DNA from: Theristus sp. LFF4_11
Lineage: Eukaryota > Nematoda > Chromadorea > Monhysterida > Xyalidae
Direction of reading: 5' to 3'
Length of the DNA: 64,000 nucleotides
Assembly (NCBI GenBank): GCA_030248135.1
Contig: JASANC010001189.1
Span: forward strand, 62,001-126,000
The notes beneath the pieces were generated by a model. The model saw only the letters and a list, made by a program, of their open reading frames with translations, did no database searches and had not been told where the DNA came from. This document shows positions 22,896 through 36,500 of the stretch, piece after piece (within the stretch, counting starts at the first letter, position 1; each line of letters starts with the position of its first letter). A program made the position numbers and the translations under genes.

Positions 22896-25800
22896 ATGGC
22901 GCTGTCACCCGAAGTGAAACATGTACTGCACGTGATCGCTTGTTTGTCGTTCATTGCATTCTTCGAATACACCAGCGGCGCGGTCAGGTGGAGACCGCCG
23001 GCACTGGATGAGATAGATCCGATCGCGTCGTGAGTTTGTGCAAACATTGTTTTCGTGAAAGACACGTTTTTGTAGTTATTTCATTTCAACAGTTTTTTAA
23101 TCTCAACAGTTTTTTAATCAAATCAAAACAGGAGATTGTTGTTTTCGAATGACAGACAACGTTGAAATTCATTGCAGCTACGGTTACATGGTGACATTTC
23201 TGTTGTACATTTTACGCGTTGCAAGTCTGCTCGTGCTGCCGCAATGTATTTGCAATACTTTAGGTAAGCTAAAAAATGTTTGGTTATTTTAGATCCACAA
23301 GTTGATCACAAAACTGGATGTTTTTGATATGAAAGCTTTCAACACTTGTCTCAGTTCGCTGACTGAGGACTGTTGCTCACGAAAAAAGGACAATCAACCG
23401 CGAAAACACCCGTAACCTTGAGGGAAAAAGTGGTAGTTCGTGTAGTGGCTCAGCATAACCACCAGCAAACAGCACAACTCGCAACGGGTGGACCGCTCTC
23501 GCGCAGGTCTGCTATTATTCAACGGGTTCCGCGAGAAGGTCAAACTGAACAGCTCGCCGATGTTGGCGCCGTTCATTTGCATTCGCGTCGTCACGCGTGG
23601 CGACTACGCCACTCTGGTCAAGTCGAACGTCAATGCGAACCTCGAGACGTGCCTGAAGGCCGGAATGACGAACTTCATGGTGCAGGTCGTCAGCGACAAA
23701 CCGATCAACCTCGAGCCGAATCCGCGCGTTCGTGAGGTGGTCGTGCCGGCCACGTACAGGCGAGCGAATTCAGTTTTGTTAGATTTAGTTTGTCCCAATA
23801 TCTATCAAATTCTTTTGGGAAGGAACTATGGTTTCAAATGCAGTCCGTTTTTCCAAACTGCGTTGCACTTGCTTTACTGAGCTAGCTCCGTTTTCTCAAG
23901 TGATGATTTTTTGCCGTTTTGCAGAACCAAGTCCGGCGCTCTGTTCAAGGCGCGTGCGTTGCAGTACTGCCTGGAGGATGACATCAACGAGCTGCGAGAC
24001 GAGGACTGGATTGTGCATCTCGACGAAGAGACGCTGCTCACGGAGGCATCCGTTAGTTTTGCATGTGCTGCAATGCAAACGATTCGTTTGTTGTTCATTC
24101 ACTATTGAGAGTGACGTGTTTTGGAGATCACGTATCAGTGTTTGTTCAGTTGTGGTGATTCCGCACTGTTAGCAGCAGAAATCCGCTGCTGAAGTTTTGT
24201 ATGTAATCATGGTGTCCTAGGGTTGAAAAAACCAGTATTTTTCAAATCGCGGTAAAAAAACGGTATTTTTACCGTTTTTTACCGGTAAAAAACGAAAAAA
24301 AACGGAGTATTATTTGGTGAGAATTGTTGAAAACCAATGGTACGAAGACTCGTACAACAAGTTACGAGTTGTTGAAGTTAGTCTTTCGTGACAAAACACA
24401 ACCCACAAGTGTGTTTTTTTGCCAATGTAACAGAAACCATGATTCTGACAGGCTTTTGAACATGAAATTCAATAAAATACAGCTTCGAACAATAATATCC
24501 TGTTTTATTCGTGGCATTTTTGTTGTTTCTTGCAGTCAGGTTGCTTTCTAAAAAATATTTCACTCGCGACGCGCCAGTTTCACTGAAACACAAAAGACCA
24601 AATTCTGGCGTTCACGGCCAATTCGATAGGGAAAGGGTGTTTGGCTTGGTGGTCCGCTGAGCGGGGGTTTCCAAACTTTTGGCCGCCACTGTAAATTGCC
24701 GCACCAATCTCTTACAGGTGTGCGGCATTTTGAATTTCTGCGGCGACGGTCAACACCAGTTCGGCCAGGGCGTCATCACGTACGCGAGCGGCCCCATCGT
24801 CAACTGGATCACGACCTTCTGTGATTCGTTTCGGTGCGATTTTTTTGTGCTTTGCTCAGTTTGGCTTGCGCACACTTTGAGGGGCATTGGATTCATGAGG
24901 CAGTATTTATTTAGTGCGCAGGCGTAGCTATGTCAAAAGCGTAGCTATGCGTCACTAAATGCTGCTTCATGAATGCCGCTCTACAGTTTGATCGGTTGTA
25001 AAGTTTTGTCTGTAACGCATTGCTACATTTTCTTCTGTTTTCAGCGTTGCCGACGACCTCGGAAAACTGCGCTTTCAGTTCTACTTTTTCCACAAGCCGC
25101 TGTTTGGCTGGAAAGGCTCCTATGTTGTCACGCAGGTTTGCCGCAAAGAAAAGTGTTTTTTTCGTTTTTCTGTCATTTTTGACAGGGTCGACAAAAGTGG
25201 CTTTTCAGGCTGGTGCGGAGCGCAAAGTGTCTTTCGATCACGGCCGCGACGGATCGATCGCAGAAGACTGTTACTTCTCAATGATCGCTTATAGGGACGG
25301 ATATTCGTTCAATTTTATTGAAGGTTCGTCTTGTCTCGTGTGTCCAGTCTTGCAAAAAATAAACGATTGGTGTCTGTTATGTTCAGTAGCTTGCCAGAAA
25401 GAAAAAAGCTCGCTCTGATTCAGAGATACTGAAACTAGAGACTAGACATTCAAAGCCTGTTGCTCATGCGACAACGCAATTTTTCAGGTGAAATGCACGA
25501 GAAAAGCCCGTTCACGTTCTGGGACTTTCTGCAGCAACGCAAACGCTGGCTACAGGGCATCTTTCTCACCGCACACAGCTCGGAGATTCCGTGTAAAATT
25601 AAGGTTGGTACTGGTGAAAAAACAAAAAACAAAAACAGCAATGCAACACTGCATGCACTATTCCTGCGCAGATCTTCCTGGCACTGTCGTTGTACGCATG
25701 GGCGTGTCTTCCATTCACCGTGTTCAACGTGTTGCTCGCAGCAACCATGCCGCTGCCGAGGTATCTGCTGTTCGATCTGCTGGTCGCCTATGTGGGCGCC

Positions 25801-26473
25801 ATGAATCTGTACATGTACATCTTCGGCGCGCTAAAGTCGTTCTCGCATCGATATCGGTCAGTTCTGCTTTGCTTCGAACGAACGAACGAACGGTGATTTG
25901 TGACGATGTTCTTCGTCAGGGCTAACCCAGAAAAGCGTACAGAGCGCCGCAGAGTTAGTGCCCGCCCATCGAGTTTTCTCTGTCATTAAGTGTCCATACA
26001 GCCGTCGGCGGGGCTCGACCCCCTCGTGCCACGAGGGTGACATTGTTTCGTTTTGTTTTATATTGTATAGGGGTTTCAACAGCTTACTAAACATAGCGAT
26101 GTCACACAGTCCGCACGCACGTATCCCTTACAAGAACCCCAGAACAGTGCAATAATGCATTTTGAAGCTGCAGCACATTCTGAACGTTTGTATTCCGTAC
26201 GTTCAATTGAACTGCAAGGCAATGTAGGAATACTTCTGTTCGACCGCGGTAATCGCCAGTCGGTCAGCCGTTTCAAATATGTTGAACCGTTGCACAGTAT
26301 TTCGCGCAATTTTCAGGCAGCATGCGTGGCGCGTGTTGCTGTACACGGTCGGTGCGGTGCTGGCGATTCCGTTCAACATCTGCATCGAGATCACCGCCGT
26401 CGTCTGGGGCCTGTTCGGTCGAAAGCACCAGTTCTACGTCGTCAACAAACAACTCGATGTGCTCAATGTGTGA
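22896..26473 (+). CDS. egh: Beta-1,4-mannosyltransferase egghead/BRE-3
   Basis: Ten exons (22896-23029, 23178-23263, 23507-23759, 23925-24051, 24718-24833, 25045-25135, 25209-25323, 25488-25603, 25672-25856, 26317-26473) join in phase into 459 residues, matching egghead (457 in fly). The enzyme adds mannose to glucosylceramide, the second step of arthro-series glycosphingolipid synthesis, in ER/Golgi membranes. N-terminal helices (VLHVIACLSFIAFF and YMVTFLLYILRVASLLVLP) precede a GT2 catalytic domain. That domain has ICIRVVTRGDY, TKSGALFKARALQYCLED, the metal-binding DEE in WIVHLDEETLL, FGQGVITYASG, the acceptor-side GSIAEDC and the QxxRW motif in LQQRKRWLQG. C-terminal helices follow (exons 9-10). 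The exon 3 donor is GC rather than GT (cag|gcgagc), fixed by the TYR|TKSG junction. Intron 5 carries MITE family 1 and intron 9 a SINE. Confidence 0.95.
24883..24977. mobile_element. MITE family 1, copy 2 (egghead intron 5)
   Basis: The element runs from ggcattggattcatgaggcag through tatttatttagtgcgcaggc and tagctatgcgtcactaaatg to cttcatgaatgcc. It has the same terminal arms and spacing as 10488-10573. Confidence 0.8.
25919..26038 (-). mobile_element. tRNA-type SINE, copy 2 (egghead intron 9, inverted)
   Basis: Read on the minus strand it starts with a tRNA B-box-like block, ggggtcgagccccgcc. It then has gagaaaactcgatggg and ends ctctgtacgcttttctgggttagccct. It matches the plus-strand copy at 62519-62695 over most of its length but lacks the AAC tail. 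Confidence 0.65.
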
Positions 26474-28398
26474 CACGCCGGAACTGTTTTTTCTCTGTTT
26501 CATTCAACACTCATTGTCTCTCGAATTGTTCTCAGATCAAACAGCTCACTAGCTTTCTTTGTTCATCTGCAATTGTCGTTCAAGTTAGTGTTAGCTTAAG
26601 AGTACATTGGTCATTCATTGAATTGAACTTATGTCAGTCGTGTATTTCACAAGTTTGGTGCCGCATTTCCAGTGTTCAATTCGACCGCCAATCGTTTGCT
26701 TCTCCAAACGGGGGCATAAAACTGTGCGCTGGCAGACGCATGCGCTGTGCACCACACAGGGTTGCTTTCTCGCACCAGTGTGTTGCTCTAAATCGGAACA
26801 TTCGTTTATGCATGTTTGTTGTTTCAACAGCGCAGAAAGAAAATTGAGAGAACGAAACAAGACAACAGGAACCGCAAGGCCCATAATGTTGGGGCACATT
26901 ACTGGAGGCAGTCTTGCATTGCACCGTGCCTGCCCACTGCGTATCATGTTGCATTATCTCATTCATGACTTTGCGCGTTCTGTCTGTCAGTGCTCGTTGC
27001 TTGTACATAAAAACCAGGCACTTTTCAGCGACAAAAACGCAACTTTTGCCCGCCCTTAAGCACATCTCTCTGGCCAAATTATCCGGCCATTTCCATGCTT
27101 GGCGGCCATCGCATTGAACACTGCAAAATTGCGGCAAAAAACAGTGGTGTGCTGCTGTTTGCCCATTTGCCCAACCTAGTATCTGTCTGTTTTTTGTTTT
27201 GTTCTGTTTGGGTCAATCTAACGAACGACCAACACGGTCATGCTGTGGTTCACGTTCAGAGTTCAGTCAGTTAACTGTTTGCTTTGTGAGAAAACTGATA
27301 GTCAACTTGAGAAAAGTGATTGCACGGACTTGTGAGTGGCAAAGCAGACGAGTGAATGGTTTGACTGTGTTGAATCCAACAGTTTATAAACTTGCGCATT
27401 TCTTGTCCGTTGAGTTATTCGTGTACTGTTGAGTGAATTTTGAAAACTATTCGCCCATGAAAGTAAGCTTTCACCTGAAAGAAAGATGACACTCTGACGC
27501 TCAGGCGTCTCTAGTCGATCGTATTACTTTTTTTGTTTAACCTAGGTCCCTGTCCTTTGTTGCGATGTTGCACATTTGACAATACTTGTATAGCGCGTTG
27601 TGATCTGCGTCAGCCGTTTTCGTAGCCGTGTCTTATTGTTTTTTGGACCCGCTTATCATTGGAGCTTTGCAATTCGTTTTGCTTCTTGGTAATATTTGTG
27701 TGCGAACCGAGTGCTTTTTGGCGGTAGATCGACCATAGACGGAAATCATGATTTTTTTGTTATAAAATAGGGTTTCAGCAGATTTTCCATATTTTTCTAA
27801 TGCAACGACCTTTGCTGCTTGTCAGGTACCTGGTACAATTGCGGTGATCCGTGAGCACCGATATTGCTCCTTTTTTGTCTGAATCCCACCGAAGAAATAC
27901 TCTTTTATCGCCCCTCATGAGGGTCTTTTTGGTTCATGAATTTATTGAGCAAAATATTTAGCGATTTGTGGTGATTGTTTTGTTTTTGTGGCAGTATTTT
28001 TTGATTGTATTGGCGTGAATTTGGCGATTCGTCTTTTTTGTTTCAAATTTCTAATAGTCAGATACCTACCGCGCAATGCTTTATTCGTTTTTTGTTGTTG
28101 AAAACCGTCGTGTTTTCTTTAAATTTGCTTTTTGGTGTGTTTTGATTGGGGTGTTTTTTGTGGTTGTTGAGTTGGCCGGTTTTGTCTCACAGGAATCTCA
28201 CATGGAATTCGAGAGTATACAATGTACCTGTTTGTAGCTTGTACTGCGGCAACATTCAACAATGAATTGCTCGTTTTTCTGCTTTCTTCTGCAAGCAATG
28301 TGCTTATGCAGTTTTTTCAGTTGTTTGCCGTCTGGTCTGTTTTGTTCTTTTGTCGTAATGCGAAATATTTGCTGTAATTTCGTTTTTATTTTATTACA

Positions 28399-28497
28399 CA
28401 GTCAAACTACAATTTTGTGCATTCTGGCGCGCGGATTGGCTGTATCGAGTTGCTTCGGCTAATCAGCTGATTGCCTGATGATTTGCAGTTTGACTGT
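28399..28497 (-). mobile_element. MITE family 2, short copy
   Basis: Termini acagtcaaactacaa and ttgcagtttgactgt are inverted repeats. On the minus strand the element begins acagtcaaactgcaaatcat and then caggcaatcagctgatt, the same order as the start of the element at 14484. Confidence 0.65.
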
Positions 28498-31400
28498 TTG
28501 ATCACTGTTCGAATGTGAACGGAATCTGTCTTTACTGCCGTCATCAGCAACGTGTATTTGTTTGTTTGCTTGTTTTGCGTTGTGACGATTGTCATTATCA
28601 AAAAATTCAGAAAACATTTTCAAAAAGGTCGTTCCATCAAAACGGTTCTGTTCATTACATCCACTTGAAAATATAACAAAACCTGAAATGAAACTTGTTC
28701 CTGTCATGCCCGGTAAAAACTCAGCAAAAGTTATTCCTGAAACTGTAAACTGCTTTGGTTGTATCACTAATAGTATGAAAAACTTCATTTCATATCGTGC
28801 TCAACTCGCTTGGTTGTAAATCAAAAACTGATTATGGACGATATTTGGCATCCGAAAAACATCGTTGTTGTTGCACCTTTTTTCTGTTTCGTAGAATGGA
28901 ATTATTGTATTGCTGGTATTCTGGATAACTGAACGAATAAAGAAACGTTGACTGACACAGTATGGAATCGATATCTTGCTGTAAGTTGTAACTATCATAG
29001 TTCATTCAGCGCTAGCAGAATGAAGCCAGAGCCGGTGTGTAACTGTCAAAACGAATCACACTTGAAAATCCTTCAGAGGTTTTTTTTAACAACACTATTG
29101 CCTTCGTTTTGGATGTGATGTCAAGTGAAAAGTCGCCGGCTTTAAATGAAAAATATCGCAGGAACCGCACCAACACAATGGCTGCAGTTATTCCATGTTT
29201 ACGGTTTGCGGTATGAAAGCGGCAACGTTGCACGGATTTTGCCGTTCCTAATATAACAACCACTGTTGCGAGCTGTTTTCCCAGTATACAGACTTCAAAA
29301 GATTACATCACAACGGTCAGAAACGTCTTCTCAGTCAAAATCGTGTTGTCCATTCCCAAAATCGTCCAGTCCATTCCATGACAATGCCCATCTCGGCCGT
29401 TCCATCATACAACGTCAAACAAGCGCATGCATGTTTGAGCGATAGTGACAACAAATCAATACATTTTTTTCTAACATTCGCTTCCGTAGCGTGTTCGATC
29501 ATGCTGGTTCATTGATAAATTTGTGTGTGTGGGTGTTGCATTTCTGAGCATCCTGCCGCGGTTTTACCAATGGGCACCTTTGGTTGTCCATTTGGTCGCA
29601 TTTTTGTTGTCCCTGAACGTCAAACGTACACGCACAATGACGGCTGCATTTTTCACGCCGTGTCTCCGTGTCCGTGCATGCACTTTTGCATATTTCTTCC
29701 ATGAATAGAAAAACGCCCGTGAAGTGTCAGAATCTCAAAGCAACGTCGACGTCGTTGGCTGGATGTTGTTTGTCATTGGTATATTCGGATCTCTGCTGCA
29801 CAAAAATAATATAAACACACGGACATCATTGTGAATGTACTAATATGTTTGCACTAGCACGTGCCACAGACACTCGGTGCAAGTCGTACTGGTACGATCG
29901 GTGCACCCAGCGTAAACAAAAAAAAACATCACAAGCCACACGCCCGATTATTTTTCTTTTTTCCTGTTTTCATTCGGCCGCGCGGCCACGCACGGCGGTT
30001 GGACGCATATAGCGGTGAATGTGCAATGGTGCATGCACACATGTACAATCGTATGCATATACGCATGTGCATTTTATGTATGTCTTTCGCACTGACCGAA
30101 ACCAAGAAATATTATTCCGAATATAATCTCATGTCGCCTGGTAATGCACTGCGCCCGGGCGTCCATCGTTCCGTCGTTTCTATTCCTTGTGTGTCCCTTT
30201 ACCGCTCGACAGGCACACACACACATGTACATACAACATACTTATGCCATATGAATTGTGCACGTTCAGTGGGTTAAGCGAAGTTTCGTGCGGAGTATGT
30301 ATTTATAATTCGCCAGGATAACAACACTTTGATTTCGGTTCGGTTGACTTTAGCGTCTTTTGCTTCAAATGTATCTAAACTGATTTGATAGAATCTTCGA
30401 AGTTTCTTGCCACTCAGAAAACTAGTAGGAATAGGACTACGTTCGTACTTCTGAACACACTCGTGACCCGTGCCAAGGCGTCCCGCAGCGGGGTTCACTT
30501 GCCGGCTGGGCTGCCATGCCGTGCGGGTGCGTGGAATGTCTACAGGTGCGCGGCACGCGGTGTGCGGTTGCCCACACTGAGTTCCGCCAATATTGAGGTG
30601 CACCGCATGCATGGTAGCGCAAGTGCGCCACGTTGTACCACATCGTCGCACGGATATATGTTTCTTAATTTGGTTGTTTGGGAAAAATGTTTTTACGCTT
30701 GACCGAGTGTCGAACAAAGTAAAACAGACCAGAAATTGTTTTCTTTTATCCTTCCATCCTGGACGGTTCGAGTGAATGGTTTTACATGAATTTTTTGTGG
30801 TTGAATGGAATGTAGTTGTCAACGGCGTCAACGTCACTCAGACAAATTGTCACTGTGGTGCCGTGGTGTTTCTGAAGACCAGAGCAGCACAACTGACTAA
30901 GACGTCAACGTCAAAAACCACTCTTCAGCGACTCGCTGACACAGTTATAATGCGCCAACAAAAAAATAATAATAAAAGGCAGTCAAATAATCGGAACGAA
31001 AACCAACATCTTTGAAGACACACAGAGACAGATGTTCGAGCACTAAACGCCAGCGATACACAGGTCAAAACGGTTTTGACACATCGCGATGCGCTGCCGT
31101 TAAATATGTGCGGTAAAGTTGAAAATGGCTGCGTCAGCAGTGGGGCATTATTCATCGGTGGGACTGCCACAAACACGTGGACATGTGCACACACAGCACG
31201 CATCATCGTTGTCGCATACATCACCGTCATGTATCATTTCATTCTGCGACTTTGTTGCACTTAACCGTCGGTTCGCGTACGCATACACGCTATTTTGCTG
31301 CTGCTGGGCGCCACGACCGACGAATAGATCAGAGTGTGTCACCACACAGTGCAGAAAGCATTTTCCCCAGAAAGCCAACATGTGTAAATGCAGCTCACTT

Positions 31401-33201
31401 TCTCTCTTTCACTCTCTCCGCTCCAGCCGGCGCAGCGTGTCGTAATAAACTGGCAACCAAGCCCGAGCCACCTCAACGCAATATATTATTATTTTTTTCA
31501 AACTCTGTGGTATACACACAATCAGTTGAGGCCATTGGCGCCCTGTTGCCATTTGACAACACAACCATATGCGCAGTGAAACGGGCGGTGCCGTTTATGA
31601 TGCGTGTTTCGGCTACATACACACGTAGGTATATGTAATCACCGCGTTTTGTTTCCAGCTGTCTTGTCAAAATTTCAAAAGAACCAACTTCTCACAGTCA
31701 CCATGGCTTTAAAAACTAGCCCAGGACGTTCAGCCGTCCCCAAATTCATCAGCCTCAAACGAATCTATGAAGAATTATCTTCAAAAATTGATCAAATGTA
31801 ACGTGTCTGTTTTATGTTATGCAAAATTAACCCGATCTGAGGCGCGGATCATAAAGTCCAAAAGAGCAACTACACTGTTTTCTGTTGTTCCAGTGAATCG
31901 CCATTCTTTCAATGTTTGAAGTATTCATATGATTTATCACACCGAGCGAGCCATGCTAGACAATGCACGCCAAAATACATGCACAAAAAACCGCACAAAC
32001 ACATGCGTCTAACGATCACTTGTTTTGTAGTTCGACGCTGACCACGCACAGTTCGAATAATCCGCACGATCATTATGTGTACATGTATATTTGTATTATG
32101 CGCGCAATAATAACATTATATTGTCGAAAAACATACACGCACACATACACCGAGACAGAGAAACACCCAATATTATTGCGCAAACCATTCAGCAGCAGCA
32201 ACAGTCGTCGAAGCTGCGCTGAAATGGCGCAGACGAGAGCGATATGTCTCACTGCTGCCAACGCCACGGCAGTATGATCATATAAAAACGATGAACATAC
32301 GAGCGCAATTGCTTGCAGCGATCCAGCCGCGAGCGCTTTGCACAACACAGTAGCACTTGGCGCGCCCACGTTCATACGCATTGTGTGTGCGTTGAAGCTT
32401 GCATTGCACCTGCGCTGCTCACTGCAACGCTGCGGACACTCAAAAATGCACACCGATTTACAGCTGTTTTTTTTCAGCGAATGTGTAACCTGAGGTGTAA
32501 CTGGTATGTGTAGTTGCACTTCAGGCCGCATTCTTCGTTAATGCGACATTTTGGTTATTCGTTAGATTAGAATTTTTTGTTTGTGTTTATGATCTATTTT
32601 CAGCATTGACCAACTTGAATCGAAACAATACTTTTGATCCCAAAACAGGCTAAACAAACATATATATATCGTCGGATGTCGTATGATCGTGTATGTTTGA
32701 ATGTTGATATGTATGATCGTGTTTGAATGTTGTGTGTTTGCGTGTTTGTGTTTGAGCAATGTATAATCGAATTTTGAAAACTCCAGGATTACAGTATCTA
32801 CCGTAATTAGTCGGAACGTCGCACATTGCGATAGTCCTCCATCGTCAAGGAAATGATTTGACAACTCAGTATATCAACATATCCCCTTTTTCTTCACTTC
32901 CTAACAATCACCGACCCAACACCAAACTAGCGTCCAGAATTAATTCAACCGAGTACGACAGATACGGTACTGTGTGCCAAGTGTTTGACGACTTTGTCAC
33001 CAAATGAACACTGTGATCGCACAACGCTGCTTAGGCACACATCTCGTGCTAGCACGTACATACAAATACATATGTCACCGCCGGTGTAACGCGGAGTGTG
33101 CTTTTGCATAATGTGTGTGCCCTTGCTTATAGCTGCTGTCAATGCTTTATGTAGTGTACTATATGCTGTCGTATGTACATACATACTTGCCAGAGTATAA
33201 G

Positions 33202-33224
33202 GTGTGTGTGTGTGTGTGTGTGTG
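33202..33224. repeat. GT dinucleotide microsatellite
   Basis: About eleven uninterrupted GT units lie here, with shorter GT/CA runs nearby (about 33280-33292). This is noncoding simple sequence. Confidence 0.9.
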
Positions 33225-36200
33225 CTTCTTTGCCACATTAGCCTTGTAGCAGCGCAGCCACAGCTCAACAAGCTGCACGTGTGTGTGTGTGTTCGTGTAA
33301 TCATATGAACGCCTGTCACATATACGAGCGGTGCATGCGGCGCGCCAATAAGTAGTTCGAGGCCTCCTTTCTGCTCGCATGTACGTTCGTACATGCACAT
33401 GTACACGTCCCGTACATATGCATCGTCTTTTCGTTTCACCCTTTCTGTCGCTGCGGCACACATAATGCGCATGTGACCGCCATTTGTGCATGAATCGCAT
33501 GTAGCACGCCTCTCGTCACCACCGCGAGCGCAGGCATTATAAGGCAACGTCGTAATGGCATAAAATGCAGCACCTAAGCAATTTCGCGGCCTTTTTGCGT
33601 TTAAAAAAGTTGTTCATTTAGGTTTTTGCGCACTATTAACTGTGAGCGCGCTGCCCATTGCACGAATGTCTCTGTGCGGCCGATGATGCATAGCCCTAAA
33701 TTACGAGCAGCACAAAGGAACACACCACCGTCAGTGCGTTTCATACAGGCGTGTCAATTCAGTAGACATGAATATAATTGTGAGACAGATGCGTGGTATA
33801 CTGCGCTAAGATCAGATATATGTGGCCACTATAGCTGGTGCCATCATACTGACGCAGGCATGCCCGTCGCCGTTTATACATGTATATTTTTGCAACGTGC
33901 GCATAATTTTTGCGTAACGCAAATAACGATGCCAAACAGAGTGTAATCGGCATGAATGGCTGAGCAAGCACATCTCTCAGCCAGCGCCAGAAACTACTAT
34001 AGCTGTGATATACTGGGTGATCAAAAACGAATAAAATAGTAAATCTACTGTAACTCGCAGTCGATTCTCACAATGAGGGATATACATACATTATTGTATT
34101 CATTCTTTTAATTTCAGCTCAGAATAACTTTTTTGCAGATTTTGGAGAATTTCACGTTTTTCAACGCATATGCGCACACAGCAATAGCTGTACGAATTTA
34201 TGCGCCCACTCAAGAAACGCAGTTTGAGTAAGTTTCTATTATTTTAGAAATACCCATGTAAACGCGCGTAGATGTTTTTCTCACTCGACCGGCATGAAGC
34301 TGAGAAACGCAAGAAGCTGCGATATTCGTTTACGGTCTTGTAATTTCATCAATTCAACCACCCCTGTAGCCATGCGTAATAAACAGGAACGTGTGGCAAC
34401 AGTGCGCACGGTATATCTAAGCGACATTATCGATTCACTGGCGTGCGTGTGTGCCGGCGCGGCAAATGCTCACTTTTGCAGCGTGAGACGCCTGCGGCGC
34501 CCCCGGGGCCAAGCGCAAACACACTTACAGTGCACGTAACGCGTGTGTGCCTGCTGTTATTATTGCTTGCTCGGCCATACGCGCACACCAGCATCATGCA
34601 TCAATGAAAATGTCGTCTGTGAGGCCCTCTTATATTGTTGTTATTGCGTTGTCCAACAGTTGCACAGGCACCGAGTAGATTTTCGCCGGTTTTGGCTAAG
34701 TTTTACTGTTTTTGTTGTTATTTGTGACGCCCGTGGCTCTCGGCTGCTACATATGTACATATGTATGTACATTATGTAATTATGAGCGTCAGCTGTTGCC
34801 CCGGTGGGCTATGTGTACCTTTTGTCTTTCGGCCACGTTTTTAGTCGGTGTGTGCGTCAATACACACTGTACCGTTGTATGTTCGTGTTCTGCTGTCATG
34901 TTTTATTGTCGTTTATCGGTAAATGATGGTTTTTTAAATTCAGCTTGTATTTTGTTTTACCGAGAGTATTTGGGAAGCTGCCTTCGTACGCAATTTGAAG
35001 ATTTTAAATTTGACAGATGATGTAAGCAAAAATTCAGCTGTTCCGTGCTTTCCCAACTTTTATGAAAAGTCACAGTCACATTACGTTGGCGCAAATTGTT
35101 GCATGCACCAGGAACTACGATGCTTATGAAGTTATTGCATACATTTGGCGATTAAAAATCTTTTTTATATTATATAGTATGTTTATCACGCCGGATTCAA
35201 TACACTCTTGACGCTAAGAAGATCCTGAATTTGGTTTTCGATGTCTGCGGTGCTAAGACTACTTTCTGCTTTTGAAATGCTCATAGAACTGCTAAACTTG
35301 TAAATCCTAAAGTAAGAAAATGCAGTTCGTCTGCAGCTATATTTAGCTAGATGTGTGGCTGGCCAATGGGGAGCACTTGGGTTCAAGACAAGTCTAGCGA
35401 ATTGTCAGATTATGTTCGACTCTTGTCTCGCTGTCTACTTATGCGTTCAAAAACATACACTTCTGTCTGTTTCACTGTTTCATGACTGCTTACACAAACA
35501 TCCAAAACTAAGCCGCGCCCGTAAAGTTGGCGTTTTAGCCCAACACAGCCAGGCCAGCTGCAGTTGCTATTTCTTGAGGAACACAATACAGAATACACTG
35601 CATAATTTGAAGTGTACATATTCTCATTAAGACGCCGACATTGGTCGTTCAACTGTTGCCTTCTTGCTGTGCAAGTTTACATATGTTTCGTCGCTCATGT
35701 GCACTTTTAAAAAACATTTGTCGTTCGCCCATCTTTGTTCTCACCGAGCATGGTTAGGTTACGTGATAACACTGCAACACGGGGAGCCCCGTTTGTGGCT
35801 TACATTGACTGCTTATGCCCCGATCCGTCACGTGTGCCCACGTTAGTAAATGGCGTTCACGTGAAAAGTCCAAAGATACGAAATTGTAAAGTTTTCTGCA
35901 GGCTAACGGTTTTGTTGCATAACAACGATCAGCAGCTTATCGTTTTATTTCGCAAAACACGAGTTTAGTGGATATTTATTTATTACCCGGGCATATAAAT
36001 ACCGTAATCTGATTTTAAGAAGCAAGTGCACTCAATCAATCGTTGCGCCTTCAATTAAAAACGACACATTAAAAAAAAGTTTCTACACACACAACTTGTT
36101 TTCGCATTTCAGACCACGTCAATAAAATTTCAGAAATGTACGACAGAAAAAAAATCAAAACTACAAACATTATTGTTCGGCAAAAAAGTGTAACGGAAGC

Positions 36201-36500
36201 ACACGCAAAATGACATGCCACTGTCGTATGCAGAGCGATTGATGCATCGATGTCCCGTGTGCTGAGCTTCAAGACACTCACCACAGATCGCGCCCGGCTG
36301 ATTTGTGCGCTCAGGGCATGTCAGCTGACAAAAACACCACTGCTGCATGCTGCCACTATTACGATCCACGATAACAGAAACCGAATCGATTCTAAGCAAA
36401 AACGTTTGAAAAACACGGTGCACCTGAGCAGCTGAACGATTTTGAAGCAGCATTCAGTGACTGGCGCGTGAAAGTGTAACCAGGAACAGAGCAGCGCAGC

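Larger units (their letters stand above)
26474..36500. other. Ten-kilobase gene-poor region upstream of Kv4
   Basis: I find no recognisable gene here. Open frames are short, overlap on both strands and lack splice-consistent continuation. The stretch is rich in alternating purine-pyrimidine words (tacatatgtac, cacacac), with a GT microsatellite at 33202-33224. It contains a short copy of MITE family 2 (28399-28497) and one mariner-type end (about 34013). The most exon-like piece is at 31703-31801 (see findings). Part of the stretch is likely 5' untranslated or regulatory sequence of the channel gene, but no element can be named. Confidence 0.45.

Noticed and set aside
29360..29440. A frame containing HDNAHLGRSII, suggestive of the HDNA motif of mariner transposases
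   Set aside because: The match is only a few residues, the frame breaks immediately upstream and no DDE catalytic context or terminal repeats could be placed around it.
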